A program made the position numbers and the translations under genes. From positions 124,001 to 188,000 of the forward strand of contig NZ_JBNGEN010000004.1 of the NCBI RefSeq assembly GCF_049977365.1: a stretch of 64,000 bases of DNA, written 5' to 3'. This stretch comes from Brachymonas sp049977365. GTDB lineage: Bacteria > Pseudomonadota > Gammaproteobacteria > Burkholderiales > Burkholderiaceae_C. Shown in pieces: positions 45,581 through 53,925 of this stretch (the first letter of the stretch is position 1; every line of letters begins with the position of its first letter). The notes below the pieces were generated by a model that had not been told where the DNA came from, did not search any database, and saw only the letters and a list, made by a program, of their open reading frames with translations.

Positions 45581-46900
45581 ATGCTCGACATCAACCTTCT
45601 TCGCAAGGACCTCGACCAGGTCGTTGCCCGTCTCCAGACCCGCAAGAATCCGCAGCCCTATCTCGACGTCGACGCCTTCCGCGCGCTCGAAGCCGAACGC
45701 AAGACCATCCAGACCCGCACCGAGGAGCTGCAGGCCCGCCGCAACCAGCTCTCCAAGCAGGTCGGCCAGCTCAAGGGCAAGGGCGACCATGCCGGCGCCG
45801 AAGCCGTGATGGCCGAAGTCGCAGGCATCAAGCAGGAGCTCGAACACAGCGCAGCCCGCCTCGAACAGATCCAGACCGACATGGCTGCCATGCTCCCCGG
45901 CATCCCCAACCTGCCGCACGCCAGCGTGCCCGTCGGTCCCGATGAATCGGCCAACGTCGAGCTGCGCCGCTGGGGCACCCCCCGGACCTTCGACTTCCCC
46001 GTCAAGGACCACGTCGATCTGGGCGCTCCGCTCGGCCTCGACTTCGAAACCGCCACCAAGCTCACCGGAGCCCGCTTCTCCGTCATGCGCGGCCAGATCG
46101 CCCGCCTGCACCGTGCGCTGGCCCAGTTCATGCTCGACCTGCAGACCACCGAGCACGGCTACACCGAGTGCTACGTGCCCTACATCGTCAACGCCGACAG
46201 CCTGCGCGGCACTGGCCAGCTGCCCAAGTTCGAGGCAGACCTTTTCGCTGCCAGAAAAGGCGGACAGGAAAGCGAGGATCATCCCGACAACACCCCGCTC
46301 TACCTCATCCCCACGGCCGAAGTCCCCCTCACCAACACCGTGCGCGGCGAAATCCTGGCCGAGGCCGACCTGCCCATCCGGCTCACGGCCCATTCCCCCT
46401 GCTTCCGTTCCGAAGCCGGCAGCTACGGGCGCGACACCCGGGGCCTGATCCGGCAGCACCAGTTCGACAAGGTCGAAATGGTCCAGATCGTCCACCCCGA
46501 CCACAGCTACGAGGCCCTGGAGGACATGACCTCCCACGCCGAAGCCGTGCTCCAGAAGCTCGGGCTGCCGTACCGCGTCATCGTGCTGTGCACCGGCGAC
46601 ATGGGCTTTGGCTCGGCCCGCACCCATGACCTCGAAGTCTGGGTCCCCGCCCAGAACACCTACCGCGAAATCTCCTCGGTCAGCAACTGCGAAGCCTTCC
46701 AGGCCCGCCGCATGCAGACCCGCTTCAAGAACGCGCAGGGCAAGAACGAATTCGTCCACACCCTCAACGGTTCCGGCCTGGCCGTGGGCCGCTGTCTCGT
46801 GGCCGTGCTCGAAAACTACCAGCGCGCCGACGGCAGCATCGAAGTGCCCGAAGCCCTGCGCCCCTACATGGGCGGCCTCACCGAACTGCGCGCCGCCTGA
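45581..46900 (+). CDS. serS: seryl-tRNA synthetase
   Basis: 439-residue class II synthetase. The N-terminal long coiled-coil arm (about 30-100, which clamps the long variable arm of tRNA-Ser) is followed by motif 2 FRSEAGSYGRDTRGLIRQHQF and motif 3 near NGSGLAVGRCLVAVLEN. The canonical start MLDINLLRKDL is at 45581. Just upstream, CATTTTCACC occurs twice 20 bp apart (45551 and 45571) and no Shine-Dalgarno is seen. The substrate tRNA-Ser gene follows 168 bp downstream. Confidence 0.97.
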   Translation: MLDINLLRKDLDQVVARLQTRKNPQPYLDVDAFRALEAERKTIQTRTEELQARRNQLSKQVGQLKGKGDHAGAEAVMAEVAGIKQELEHSAARLEQIQTDMAAMLPGIPNLPHASVPVGPDESANVELRRWGTPRTFDFPVKDHVDLGAPLGLDFETATKLTGARFSVMRGQIARLHRALAQFMLDLQTTEHGYTECYVPYIVNADSLRGTGQLPKFEADLFAARKGGQESEDHPDNTPLYLIPTAEVPLTNTVRGEILAEADLPIRLTAHSPCFRSEAGSYGRDTRGLIRQHQFDKVEMVQIVHPDHSYEALEDMTSHAEAVLQKLGLPYRVIVLCTGDMGFGSARTHDLEVWVPAQNTYREISSVSNCEAFQARRMQTRFKNAQGKNEFVHTLNGSGLAVGRCLVAVLENYQRADGSIEVPEALRPYMGGLTELRAA

Positions 46901-47068
46901 GGGCAGCACGCAGCCGTGCCGTGGAGCCCCCGAGGCTCCCGGACGACGGAACAGGCACGCGCACGGCGGCCACGCAGCCAATTTCGCCACCCACACCGCA
47001 AACCCGCCGCGCTTGCATGTAGAATCGCCTCTTCGGCTGCCTCAGCGCCCAGACAGCCCGACCGACCC

Positions 47069-47160
47069 GGAGAGATGGCAGAGTGGTCGAATGCACCGGA
47101 TTCGAAATCCGGCATACAGGTTCTCCTGTATCGAGGGTTCGAATCCCTCTCTCTCCGCCA
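47069..47160 (+). tRNA. tRNA-Ser (anticodon CGA)
   Basis: Class II tRNA cloverleaf with encoded CCA. Acceptor stem GGAGAGA/TCTCTCC, anticodon loop TTCGAAA with CGA at 47103-47105 (reads UCG), a long variable arm (about ATACAGGTTCTCCTGTAT) and T-loop GTTCGAATC. It marks the boundary between core genome and the accessory region to its right. Confidence 0.96.
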
Positions 47161-47174
47161 ATGCACAAGAACAC

Positions 47175-47196
47175 GTTGATTTTCAACGGGTTTTTT
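47175..47196 (+). terminator. terminator after tRNA-Ser
   Basis: Short stem GTTGA/TCAAC (3-nt loop) followed by GGG and six Ts at 47191-47196, nested in a wider CACAAGAA/TTCTTGTG inverted repeat. Confidence 0.6.
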
Positions 47197-47310
47197 CTTG
47201 TGTGCCTCGGCGCAGGTGTCCCAGATCGGTGTCCACAGAACCGGCAGCAGCTCACTGAGCAGTAGCGGACGCTTGGTTTTTACAATCCAATCATCCGGGA
47301 CCTGACAGGT

Positions 47311-47780
47311 AGGTTTTGATTGCACACCAGCTGACCTCATCCGCAGGGTGCCTTTCCCGTACTTGCCATTGATGGCATCCAGCGCCAGCATCAGATTGCC
47401 TTTCCTGTCGCTGCTGTCAAAATCCAGTTCCCCTTGCACAAGTGCTTTGTCCTGAAGTTCCAGCAAGATCACACCCGCTCGGGCATAGCGATAGCCTTCC
47501 TTGTAGATGGCGCGCATGCCCAGTGAAGCAGCCTGTACCAGCGTGATGGTATGGTCTGTGGGTCTTCGCAACGGTATGACCACTGAGTTGTTGTAAGCCT
47601 CTTCCTTGCTGAACAAGCTGGTCTGGAGCAGAACCAGCAACTGGCTGGCCGTGCTGTCTTGCTGACGCAGTTTCTCTGCAGCACGGGTGGCAAATTCGGA
47701 TACAGCCTCAATCAACGGCTCCAACGCCGTCACCCTATGGCCAAAGCTGCGCGTAAATGCAATCTGGTTTTGTCTGGGGC
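47311..47780 (-). pseudogene. umuC: umuC remnant (DNA polymerase V catalytic subunit, middle/C-terminal part)
   Basis: The frame reads FTRSFGHRVTALEPLIEAV, then AAEKLRQQD, then NNSVVIPLRRPTDHT, then GYRYARAGVILLEL, all matching the region of UmuC after its palm domain. The catalytic N-terminal half is missing. The match starts within a few bases of the effector stop codon (47783). At the other end it stops around SKPT at 47311, where the last 20-odd residues expected in UmuC are replaced by unrelated codons reading into the antisense of tRNA-Ser. Truncated at both ends and not functional. Confidence 0.85.
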
Positions 47781-47782
47781 TA

Positions 47783-49294
47783 TCAGAAAATCACAGGCCC
47801 GCTGGCTGCGCGGCTTTGGGCTTGTTCTTGTGCTTGGGCCTGCGCGACTTGCACTGATTGCATCTGGTTCAGGCTGTCCTGCACCGGGGTATCCACAGCT
47901 CTTGCTACATCCACAGTAGCACTGCTGGTATAGGGATCGCGTGCAGCCCTGATCGGGTCATCTGCCGTAAACAGCGCTTTGCCTTTGTATGCATGGCTCT
48001 CCACTTCGGTCATGCCTGCAATGTTCTTACCGGTTTTCTGGCACTCCAGGCAAGTGGCAGCAGCGATGCGGGAACGCTCGGTTTCGGTATAGCTGCTCAG
48101 GCCGGGCTCGTTCTGCACGCGCTCGTGCAAGGCGACGATGTGCGGGTTGCTGTGCCGGGCCAGGATGGCAGTTTCTGATGGCGGCGTTGCTGCCTCGGAG
48201 ATTTGGCGACTGTGCAATGGCTCTGTTGTGGGTTGCAATGGCCTGATGAAATGATCCGAGTGGGGTCGAACGTCCCATCGGTGCATCTCAAATTGCTGCG
48301 CAGCATGGCCCATGTCCTTTATCCGCTGCTGGAACTGCGGGTTGGATGAATGCGATTCCTGCGAATGTTTGGCCGCCTCGCTCAGGTTTTTCTGGAAATT
48401 CTGATACATGTCCTGTGCGGCATCTTTGGTCACTCCATAAGGGTTAGTGACGAATGTCAAGATGCCGCGTGTTGCCTGCACATCGCTTCGATAGTGCTTG
48501 ATCGCATCCATGTTGTCGTGCGCCAGCTTTTCTGCATGCGGATTCAGGATGGAAGGTTTGGGATGACCTTCCTTGTCGTGTGGCAGGAAGTTTCCGATGC
48601 CGTGATCTATCGCGGTGAGTACGGTCGCAGTAGCGGGTACCATGACAGGATTGCGTATAGGCAAGGCAAATCCTGAAGTAGTGAGGGTATGCACGTCCTG
48701 CTCGGAGGCATAGATGCGCACTTGCCCATAGTGCGGACTGGCTGCACTGACGGCATCGCCTGCGACAACGTGGTTGATGACCGCATTCCCGCCTTCCGGA
48801 ATCGGGTGTCCAAGCACCTGCCTGCCCAAGCTGGCCGCGCCGTAACCATTGAAAGTTTCGCCATGCAGCTTGAACTTGCAGGTCGTGATTTCTGTCAGAC
48901 CCCCACCTAAGGAGTGGCCGGTGACGGTGACGGGGGTATGCATACCACGACTCTCATAGTCCTTTGCTAGATTCAAAGCACGCTGTGTCAATGCAATAGC
49001 ATCATTGGCCTGATCGTTGATGCGGTTAAGCACCATATTGGCATCGGCGCGCACATCCCCTAGATTTTGCGTTCCTTTATGTGCGACGACCAATTCTCCA
49101 GTGTCTTTGCGCTGATAGATCGCGCCCTGATATCCGGTCTGTGGGTTGCTCACGCGTTCTCGCACGACAAACTTCACGCCATCAATGGTGATATCCCTGC
49201 CATCGCCATTCTCCCCAAACACACCGTAAGCCACGTTCTTTGTCTCGTAGACCCGGTTGGAGAGTTCGGCATATTGCTCCGTTGTAATACTCAT
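47783..49294 (-). CDS. putative T4SS antibacterial lipase effector with XVIPCD-like C-terminus
   Basis: 503 residues. The N-terminal half is a class 3 lipase-like hydrolase: oxyanion region VVAHKGTQN, nucleophile Ser128 in GHSLGGG (126-132), likely acid Asp180 (VVAGDAV) and a candidate His231. No Sec signal. The last about 120 residues (381-503) follow the layout of the Xanthomonas VirD4-interacting domain: an NPHIVALHERV-like start, IAAATCLECQKTGKNI, LFTADDP, then VDTPVQDSLNQMQ and a Gln/Ala-rich tail. Its ATG overlaps the stop of the upstream lipoprotein gene, the usual immunity-effector order. AT-richer than the core. Export through an X-T4SS is inferred; no T4SS genes lie in the window. 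Confidence 0.72.
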   Translation of the reverse strand: MSITTEQYAELSNRVYETKNVAYGVFGENGDGRDITIDGVKFVVRERVSNPQTGYQGAIYQRKDTGELVVAHKGTQNLGDVRADANMVLNRINDQANDAIALTQRALNLAKDYESRGMHTPVTVTGHSLGGGLTEITTCKFKLHGETFNGYGAASLGRQVLGHPIPEGGNAVINHVVAGDAVSAASPHYGQVRIYASEQDVHTLTTSGFALPIRNPVMVPATATVLTAIDHGIGNFLPHDKEGHPKPSILNPHAEKLAHDNMDAIKHYRSDVQATRGILTFVTNPYGVTKDAAQDMYQNFQKNLSEAAKHSQESHSSNPQFQQRIKDMGHAAQQFEMHRWDVRPHSDHFIRPLQPTTEPLHSRQISEAATPPSETAILARHSNPHIVALHERVQNEPGLSSYTETERSRIAAATCLECQKTGKNIAGMTEVESHAYKGKALFTADDPIRAARDPYTSSATVDVARAVDTPVQDSLNQMQSVQVAQAQAQEQAQSRAASGPVIF

Positions 49295-50013
49295 GGCTGC
49301 ACCTTGTGAATGATGGCAGTGATGGTGAAGAGATTACTTCGCACCTCTGGCTTAGAGGATTTCTCTGGTGAGTCCATGCCTATATCTTGGAAGTTATCGG
49401 ATTCACTTCTTGGGTAGCCACCCTTCCAGTAATACCTTTTCATAGGTTTGTCGACAGGAATCTCAGCGGTATCAGGAGAGATGTTGAATGCGGTTTCTCC
49501 GTCTGCGCCTGTTGCTGCGAACCAGGCATCGACGGAGATCATCCGCCATTCACATGGAGGCTTTCCTGCCCAATAGGATTCGTTGACAAGAATGTCTTTT
49601 GCAAACCGGACACGAAACTCAGTTTCAGAGATCTTTTGCATCTCTGTTGAAACCGTAGCACTTGGCAGAGCCAGCCGCTTGTTCCATGCGGGCCCCTCTG
49701 AGGTTCCGCATGTCATGTTTTTTGGCTCTAGGCTTACTGTTGCTTTAAACCGGTTAAATGCGCCTGGTGCATTCTCAATCTTGATGGACATCTCGTACCA
49801 GTCCTGCGGATGAGGATTGCGATGGCCGTAAACAGCCGAAGCGTCATTGCTACGCCCATAAACAAGCACATCAGAAGGCACAGCACCGTTGGGTGTAATG
49901 GAGTGAGAATTCATATTGCAGGCAGGGAGTGAGATGACAGAAAAAAGGGAAGCAACGGCAATGCCGTATGGCAGTAACTTCCGAAATGTTTGATAAGTTT
50001 TCATGCGATCCAT
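49291..50013 (-). CDS. putative periplasmic lipoprotein immunity protein for the lipase effector
   Basis: About 240 residues from the ATG at 50013 (50004 and 50067 also in frame). A short basic N-region, hydrophobic segment and lipobox LPAC indicate a lipoprotein. The mature part is unrecognised, beta-rich in appearance, with paired cysteines (MTCGTS, KPPCEW). It ends with an ATGA overlap on the effector gene. X-T4SS effectors are typically preceded by genes for secreted lipoprotein inhibitors (X-Tfi), which is the main basis for the call. AT-rich codon usage suggests transfer. Confidence 0.65.
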   Translation of the reverse strand: MDRMKTYQTFRKLLPYGIAVASLFSVISLPACNMNSHSITPNGAVPSDVLVYGRSNDASAVYGHRNPHPQDWYEMSIKIENAPGAFNRFKATVSLEPKNMTCGTSEGPAWNKRLALPSATVSTEMQKISETEFRVRFAKDILVNESYWAGKPPCEWRMISVDAWFAATGADGETAFNISPDTAEIPVDKPMKRYYWKGGYPRSESDNFQDIGMDSPEKSSKPEVRSNLFTITAIIHKVQP

Positions 50014-50227
50014 ATTGATAGATTCGTGTGCATGCCGCGAACTTTGGACATTCTGTTTAGCAGTCATGTGCTCTGCATCAATCCCAAAAGTGCGCTGTCC
50101 CCACGGCTATGCAAGACTTTGCTTGACATGAACACGTTTGGTCTAAATGTTAACTTATTTCTTGATGAGCAGGAAGACATGGTTTGCTCTTTCAGAACGC
50201 TGCCTCAGAGCTTGTCCTAACCTGAAC

Positions 50228-51223
50228 TCATTGCCCATAGCTGTCAAGTCTCGCCTGTTTGTGTATGCGCTTCTTGAACAGCTCAGGTCTCTTCACCTGC
50301 CATTCTTTGAGTGCCTGAACAGGCGATACATGGTTGAGCGCGCGTTGGGGAATATGGTGGTTGTAGACCTTCATATAGCTCATCAACGTCGCCTCCAGCT
50401 GGGCCGCTGATGAAAAGCGCGTCTGGTGCAGCACCTGGCTGATTCGGCCATTGAAGCGCTCGACCATGCCGTTGGTTTGTGGGTGTTTGGGCGGGCACAA
50501 GCGGTGCTCAATGCCCAAGGCGGTGCAGTCCACATCGAACTTGTGGCGCCCGCTGGGTTCACGTTTCTTGCTGGTAAATCGATCCGTGAACTGACTGCCG
50601 TTGTCTGTGAGCAGTTTGGTGATCTTCATCGGCGCAGCACGCTCCAAACGGTTCAGGAAGTCCACGCTGCTTTTCTCGCTTTGATCGGCGTAGATGTGCA
50701 TGAACACCCAACGTGTGGCTCGATCAATGGCCACGAACAGATAGCGTCTGTCCTGCTCATCGGGCATCTGGGGCAGGTACTTGATGTCCACGTGCACAAA
50801 GCCTGGCTCGTAGTCCTTGAAGGTCTTGGCGGGCTGATCCTTGAGCACGCCAGCATCGGCTTGCGCTTGAGCTTGCAGTTCGCGCAGACTGGACACCCCG
50901 TGGCGACGCAAGCATCGATCCAATCCGGCACGGGAGACATCTGGGTTGATGAACTCGCGAACTACAGCGAGCAGATCGTCCAAGGGCAAGAGCAACAGGC
51001 GACGCAGTTCCACGGCAATAGCCTCTTGCACCGGCAACAGGGTCGTGTGCAGTGTGTGAGGTCGATGCGACAGGTCTTCGCAACTGTCCCGTCGCTTCCA
51101 TTTGCGCGCCGTGGCCGCAGTGATGTTGTAGCGCTCGGCCAATTGCCCTGGCGTTGCCGATGAGGCCTTGATCTCGGCTCTGGTTCGCGGCGTCGTGCGT
51201 GCCCGCGGGTGGACTTGGCTCAT
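50228..51223 (-). CDS. IS481-family transposase (copy 1)
   Basis: 331-residue DDE transposase: N-terminal HTH (AERYNITAATARKWKRR), then an rve integrase core with D in HVDIKYLPQM, D in LLTDNGSQF and E in GMVERFNGR. The coding frame has no stop inside the element; it runs 14 bp past the IS end into flanking DNA and adds YGQ before TGA. Otherwise intact and probably active. Confidence 0.93.
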   Translation of the reverse strand: MSQVHPRARTTPRTRAEIKASSATPGQLAERYNITAATARKWKRRDSCEDLSHRPHTLHTTLLPVQEAIAVELRRLLLLPLDDLLAVVREFINPDVSRAGLDRCLRRHGVSSLRELQAQAQADAGVLKDQPAKTFKDYEPGFVHVDIKYLPQMPDEQDRRYLFVAIDRATRWVFMHIYADQSEKSSVDFLNRLERAAPMKITKLLTDNGSQFTDRFTSKKREPSGRHKFDVDCTALGIEHRLCPPKHPQTNGMVERFNGRISQVLHQTRFSSAAQLEATLMSYMKVYNHHIPQRALNHVSPVQALKEWQVKRPELFKKRIHKQARLDSYGQ

Positions 51224-51327
51224 GTCACTTACTCCCGTTCAAAGGACTCCAGCACCCCGAGCATCACTGCTCGGGCTTCAAAGAATGCCCAGCTTTTACG
51301 GGGAACATGATCACATGGGACTCGACA
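50242..51327 (-). mobile_element. IS481-family insertion sequence, copy 1 (1086 bp)
   Basis: Ends defined by comparison with copy 2: both run from TGTCAAGTC to GGGACTCGACA and are 1086 bp long, with imperfect terminal inverted repeats (TGTCAAGTCTC versus TGTCGAGTCCC). They differ at only a handful of bases. Flanks are ATAG on the left and CCAG on the right, so no intact CTAG duplication is present at this copy. Confidence 0.9.
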
Positions 51328-51474
51328 GCCAGCGTCGTGCGCTCATCGGCGCTCAAGTGTTCGAATCTTCTGGGCATCTTCGCAACTTACCTCAGGTTGA
51401 GGTGTCGCATTTCAGACTTGAATCCGCCCATTCAATCGACCGCGATTATTCATAAATAAGAAATTACCGAGAAT

Positions 51475-51960
51475 TCATAGATCGCTGCGTTCAGTTACCT
51501 TGTCAAGCAATTTGGTTAGTTGCGCTCGCTCTAAAGTCGAGAGACTACCAAAAAGACCTGCTATCCAGCGGCTATGCTGATCTACCACCTGCCCAGCAAT
51601 TTCCTTGCCTTTTGACGTCAGAACGATGACCAGAGCACGCCGATCCGTCCGATCCACCTTGCGCTTAATAAGCTCGTCACGTTCCAGTCCGTCCAGAAGA
51701 CCAGAAATGGTTGCACGAGTGACGCCCGCCTTGTCGGCCAACTCGTTCGGGGCCATACCGTCCACGGAACCTGCCAATAGAGAAAGAATGACAAAACGCC
51801 CTTCCGACAGCATATGCGGAGCAAGCAAAGATGCGCACTCCCTGTCTATCGTGCTCGCCAACGAGAGCACTTCAAAGCATATCCGCATGCTTTCGATGTC
51901 GGCAATACCGCGACGCTCGGCTTCTTGTATGAGAGCCATATACTTCTGATCAAGCTTCAT
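51475..51960 (-). CDS. MarR family transcriptional regulator
   Basis: 161-residue winged-helix dimeric regulator; the DNA-binding part is GMAPNELADKAGVTRATISGLLDGLERDELIKRK with wing VDRTDRRALVIVLT. Last gene of the same-strand cluster, 105 bp after the antiporter; that gap is AT-rich and may hold its own promoter (ATAAA-N7-TTTAT at 51977-51993). Likely controls the cluster in response to a small phenolic or xenobiotic ligand (inference from family). Confidence 0.88.
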   Translation of the reverse strand: MKLDQKYMALIQEAERRGIADIESMRICFEVLSLASTIDRECASLLAPHMLSEGRFVILSLLAGSVDGMAPNELADKAGVTRATISGLLDGLERDELIKRKVDRTDRRALVIVLTSKGKEIAGQVVDQHSRWIAGLFGSLSTLERAQLTKLLDKVTERSDL

Positions 51961-52065
51961 TAGATTTCTGTTGGATATAAACGGATAATTTATGGGATGT
52001 CCTGATTAGTTCGACAACCTTTATTCCGGTCGTTCTGAAAGCGCACCGCGATAACCGACTTTCAG

Positions 52066-53271
52066 TTAGTTAGAAGTGGAACAGGAATATCCGCCTCCTC
52101 GAAGGAGCGGTAGCGCCATCGGCACCGTAAGCATGGTAGATCCCACAGCCATCAGCAATAGCGCAGTGAAAGTATAGGAGGTGATGATTTGCTTGTCCAG
52201 AAGGATGTTGGCAAAAATGATCAGAATCAGCGCCTTTGTTTGCAGCAACCATCCGATTAAGGTTGACTCTCGAAAGGTCCATCCGAGTAGTCGCCCGGCG
52301 ACAGCCATGCCGATAAGTTTTCCTGAAATGGACGCTAAAAGAAGAAGTCCCGCAACTACGAATACCACCGAGCCTCCGATTTCCCAGCTGGTGCGCAATC
52401 CCGTCAAGAGGAAATAGATGGGCATGATCGCCAAGAGGATGTGACCGCGGAAGGCATCGACTTTTTCGTCGCCGAACCAGCGTATGTCCAGCACCACCCC
52501 CGCCAGGAAAGCCCCGACCATATAGTGGAGACCGGCCCAATCGGCCAGCAGTCCGCATGATCCCAGCCAGATGAAGCCCACATACCAGCGGTCCGCATCG
52601 TCCATCTTCACGATCAGCTTGCGGACAAGGATGGACGCGGGCACGAACAGAACGATGAAACCTATCTGTCGCAGCATCTGCTCCCAGTCCAGCAGGATCA
52701 GCGCGAGCATGCCCCAGACCAGAATATCGTCGAGGCTTGCGTATCGCAGAACGCGCTGTCCGAAAGGTGTCCGGAGGATGCCGAGATTTTCGAGAAAGAG
52801 AATCAGGATGGGCAGGGCGGTAACGGAACACGCCATTCCTATCGACAGCAGAACTTGCCAGTAGTTGCCTTTCACCCCTATCCAGTTGCCCCACCCCATG
52901 ATCACGATGCCTACACATATGCTAAATGCGAAAGGAGTCATGAAGGCCAGCGAAGCCACCACGCCTGTTTCCCGTCGCTTCTTCCATGCTTCATGGACGT
53001 CGAGTTCCATTCCGGCAACCCATACGAACAGCATCACCGCCCACGACCCGAGGCCGTTCAGTGCGCCCATGACGTCCCGATTCAGTACGTACCTGAAGGT
53101 TTCGGGGTAGGCCGCACCGAACACGCCGGGACCCAGCATGACGCCGGTAATGATCTGAACGACAACCAGCGGCGCCCAGTTCTTACGCCCAAGCCCGCGC
53201 CAGATGACGTAAGGGACGATGAAGATGACCAGCAGTGCTACGAGGAGCAGCTCGGTTGTCGTAAATTTCAT
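52066..53271 (-). CDS. CPA2 family cation:proton antiporter (Kef/NapA-like)
   Basis: 401 residues, about 12 membrane helices of the Na+/H+ exchanger fold, no cytosolic TrkA-N domain. Polar residues within helices (SLDDILVWG near the middle; GLLADWAGLHYMVGAFLAGVVLD) fit the ion-binding region. In the cluster it starts 27 bp after the azoreductase stop. It may export a product or balance ions; antibiotic clusters sometimes carry such antiporters. Confidence 0.85.
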   Translation of the reverse strand: MKFTTTELLLVALLVIFIVPYVIWRGLGRKNWAPLVVVQIITGVMLGPGVFGAAYPETFRYVLNRDVMGALNGLGSWAVMLFVWVAGMELDVHEAWKKRRETGVVASLAFMTPFAFSICVGIVIMGWGNWIGVKGNYWQVLLSIGMACSVTALPILILFLENLGILRTPFGQRVLRYASLDDILVWGMLALILLDWEQMLRQIGFIVLFVPASILVRKLIVKMDDADRWYVGFIWLGSCGLLADWAGLHYMVGAFLAGVVLDIRWFGDEKVDAFRGHILLAIMPIYFLLTGLRTSWEIGGSVVFVVAGLLLLASISGKLIGMAVAGRLLGWTFRESTLIGWLLQTKALILIIFANILLDKQIITSYTFTALLLMAVGSTMLTVPMALPLLRGGGYSCSTSN

Positions 53272-53298
53272 GGCATCTATACGCTTGGGCGCCCGTTA

Positions 53299-53925
53299 TT
53301 ACCAGCGCGCGCTCAGTTCGGTGAGGCGCGAGTTGGCCTGCTCGCGCGAAGCCTCCGCCGCTTCCACTCCCGCCCACTGATTGAACGCGTCTACGCTTTC
53401 AAGATTCGTGACGCCCATGAATCCGAAAACCAGCTTCAGGTAGGGAAGCATGTGATCGAACGATTCCGAAGGCGTACCGGACTTGTAGTCGAATGCACTG
53501 GAGCGAACGAGCAGAAGCTTCTTGCTGGAGTCCAGGAGCGGACCCGGCCCCTTCTGGGGATCGAAAGAGAAAGTCTTACCCGCCCGGACGATCAGGTCGA
53601 TATATGCCTTGAACGTCCAGGGGATGTTGAAGTTGTACATGGGCGAAGCGATCAGTATGTGGCTCGCCTGGTGAAGCTCGTCTATGGTCTTTTCCGAGAA
53701 AGCAAGAGTTGCTACCTGTTCCGGCGTGCGTTCGGCTGCGGGGATCATGTTCGCCTTGATCCACGCATCGTCCGGACCGGTCACCCCGTCCTGCCCGAGC
53801 GCATGGCGAAGAACCTGCGCATCCTTGTTCGCCGTCTGCCATTGGGTTACGAACCCATCTGCCAGACTGGTGCTTACCGAGTCTTCACGCGGCGAGAAAC
53901 TCAAATACAAAAGCGTCTTTTTCAC
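53299..53925 (-). CDS. azoR: FMN-dependent NADH-azoreductase
   Basis: 208-residue flavodoxin-fold reductase. The FMN-phosphate loop SFSPREDSVS is at about 9-18, with the conserved SPMYNFNIPWTFKAYID. Reduces quinones, azo and nitro groups using NADH. Its ATG overlaps the amidase stop by 4 bp. In this context it could supply reduced flavin or detoxify a quinone-like intermediate. Confidence 0.92.
   Translation of the reverse strand: MKKTLLYLSFSPREDSVSTSLADGFVTQWQTANKDAQVLRHALGQDGVTGPDDAWIKANMIPAAERTPEQVATLAFSEKTIDELHQASHILIASPMYNFNIPWTFKAYIDLIVRAGKTFSFDPQKGPGPLLDSSKKLLLVRSSAFDYKSGTPSESFDHMLPYLKLVFGFMGVTNLESVDAFNQWAGVEAAEASREQANSRLTELSARW

Noticed and set aside
46864..47310. C-terminal extension of the umuC frame through tRNA-Ser
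   Set aside because: The codons are the antisense translation of the tRNA and of the serS-tRNA gap, so they are not part of a real protein.
50142..50241. Remnant of another IS left of copy 1 (GAGCTTGTCCTAA)
   Set aside because: Too short and without coding homology to support.
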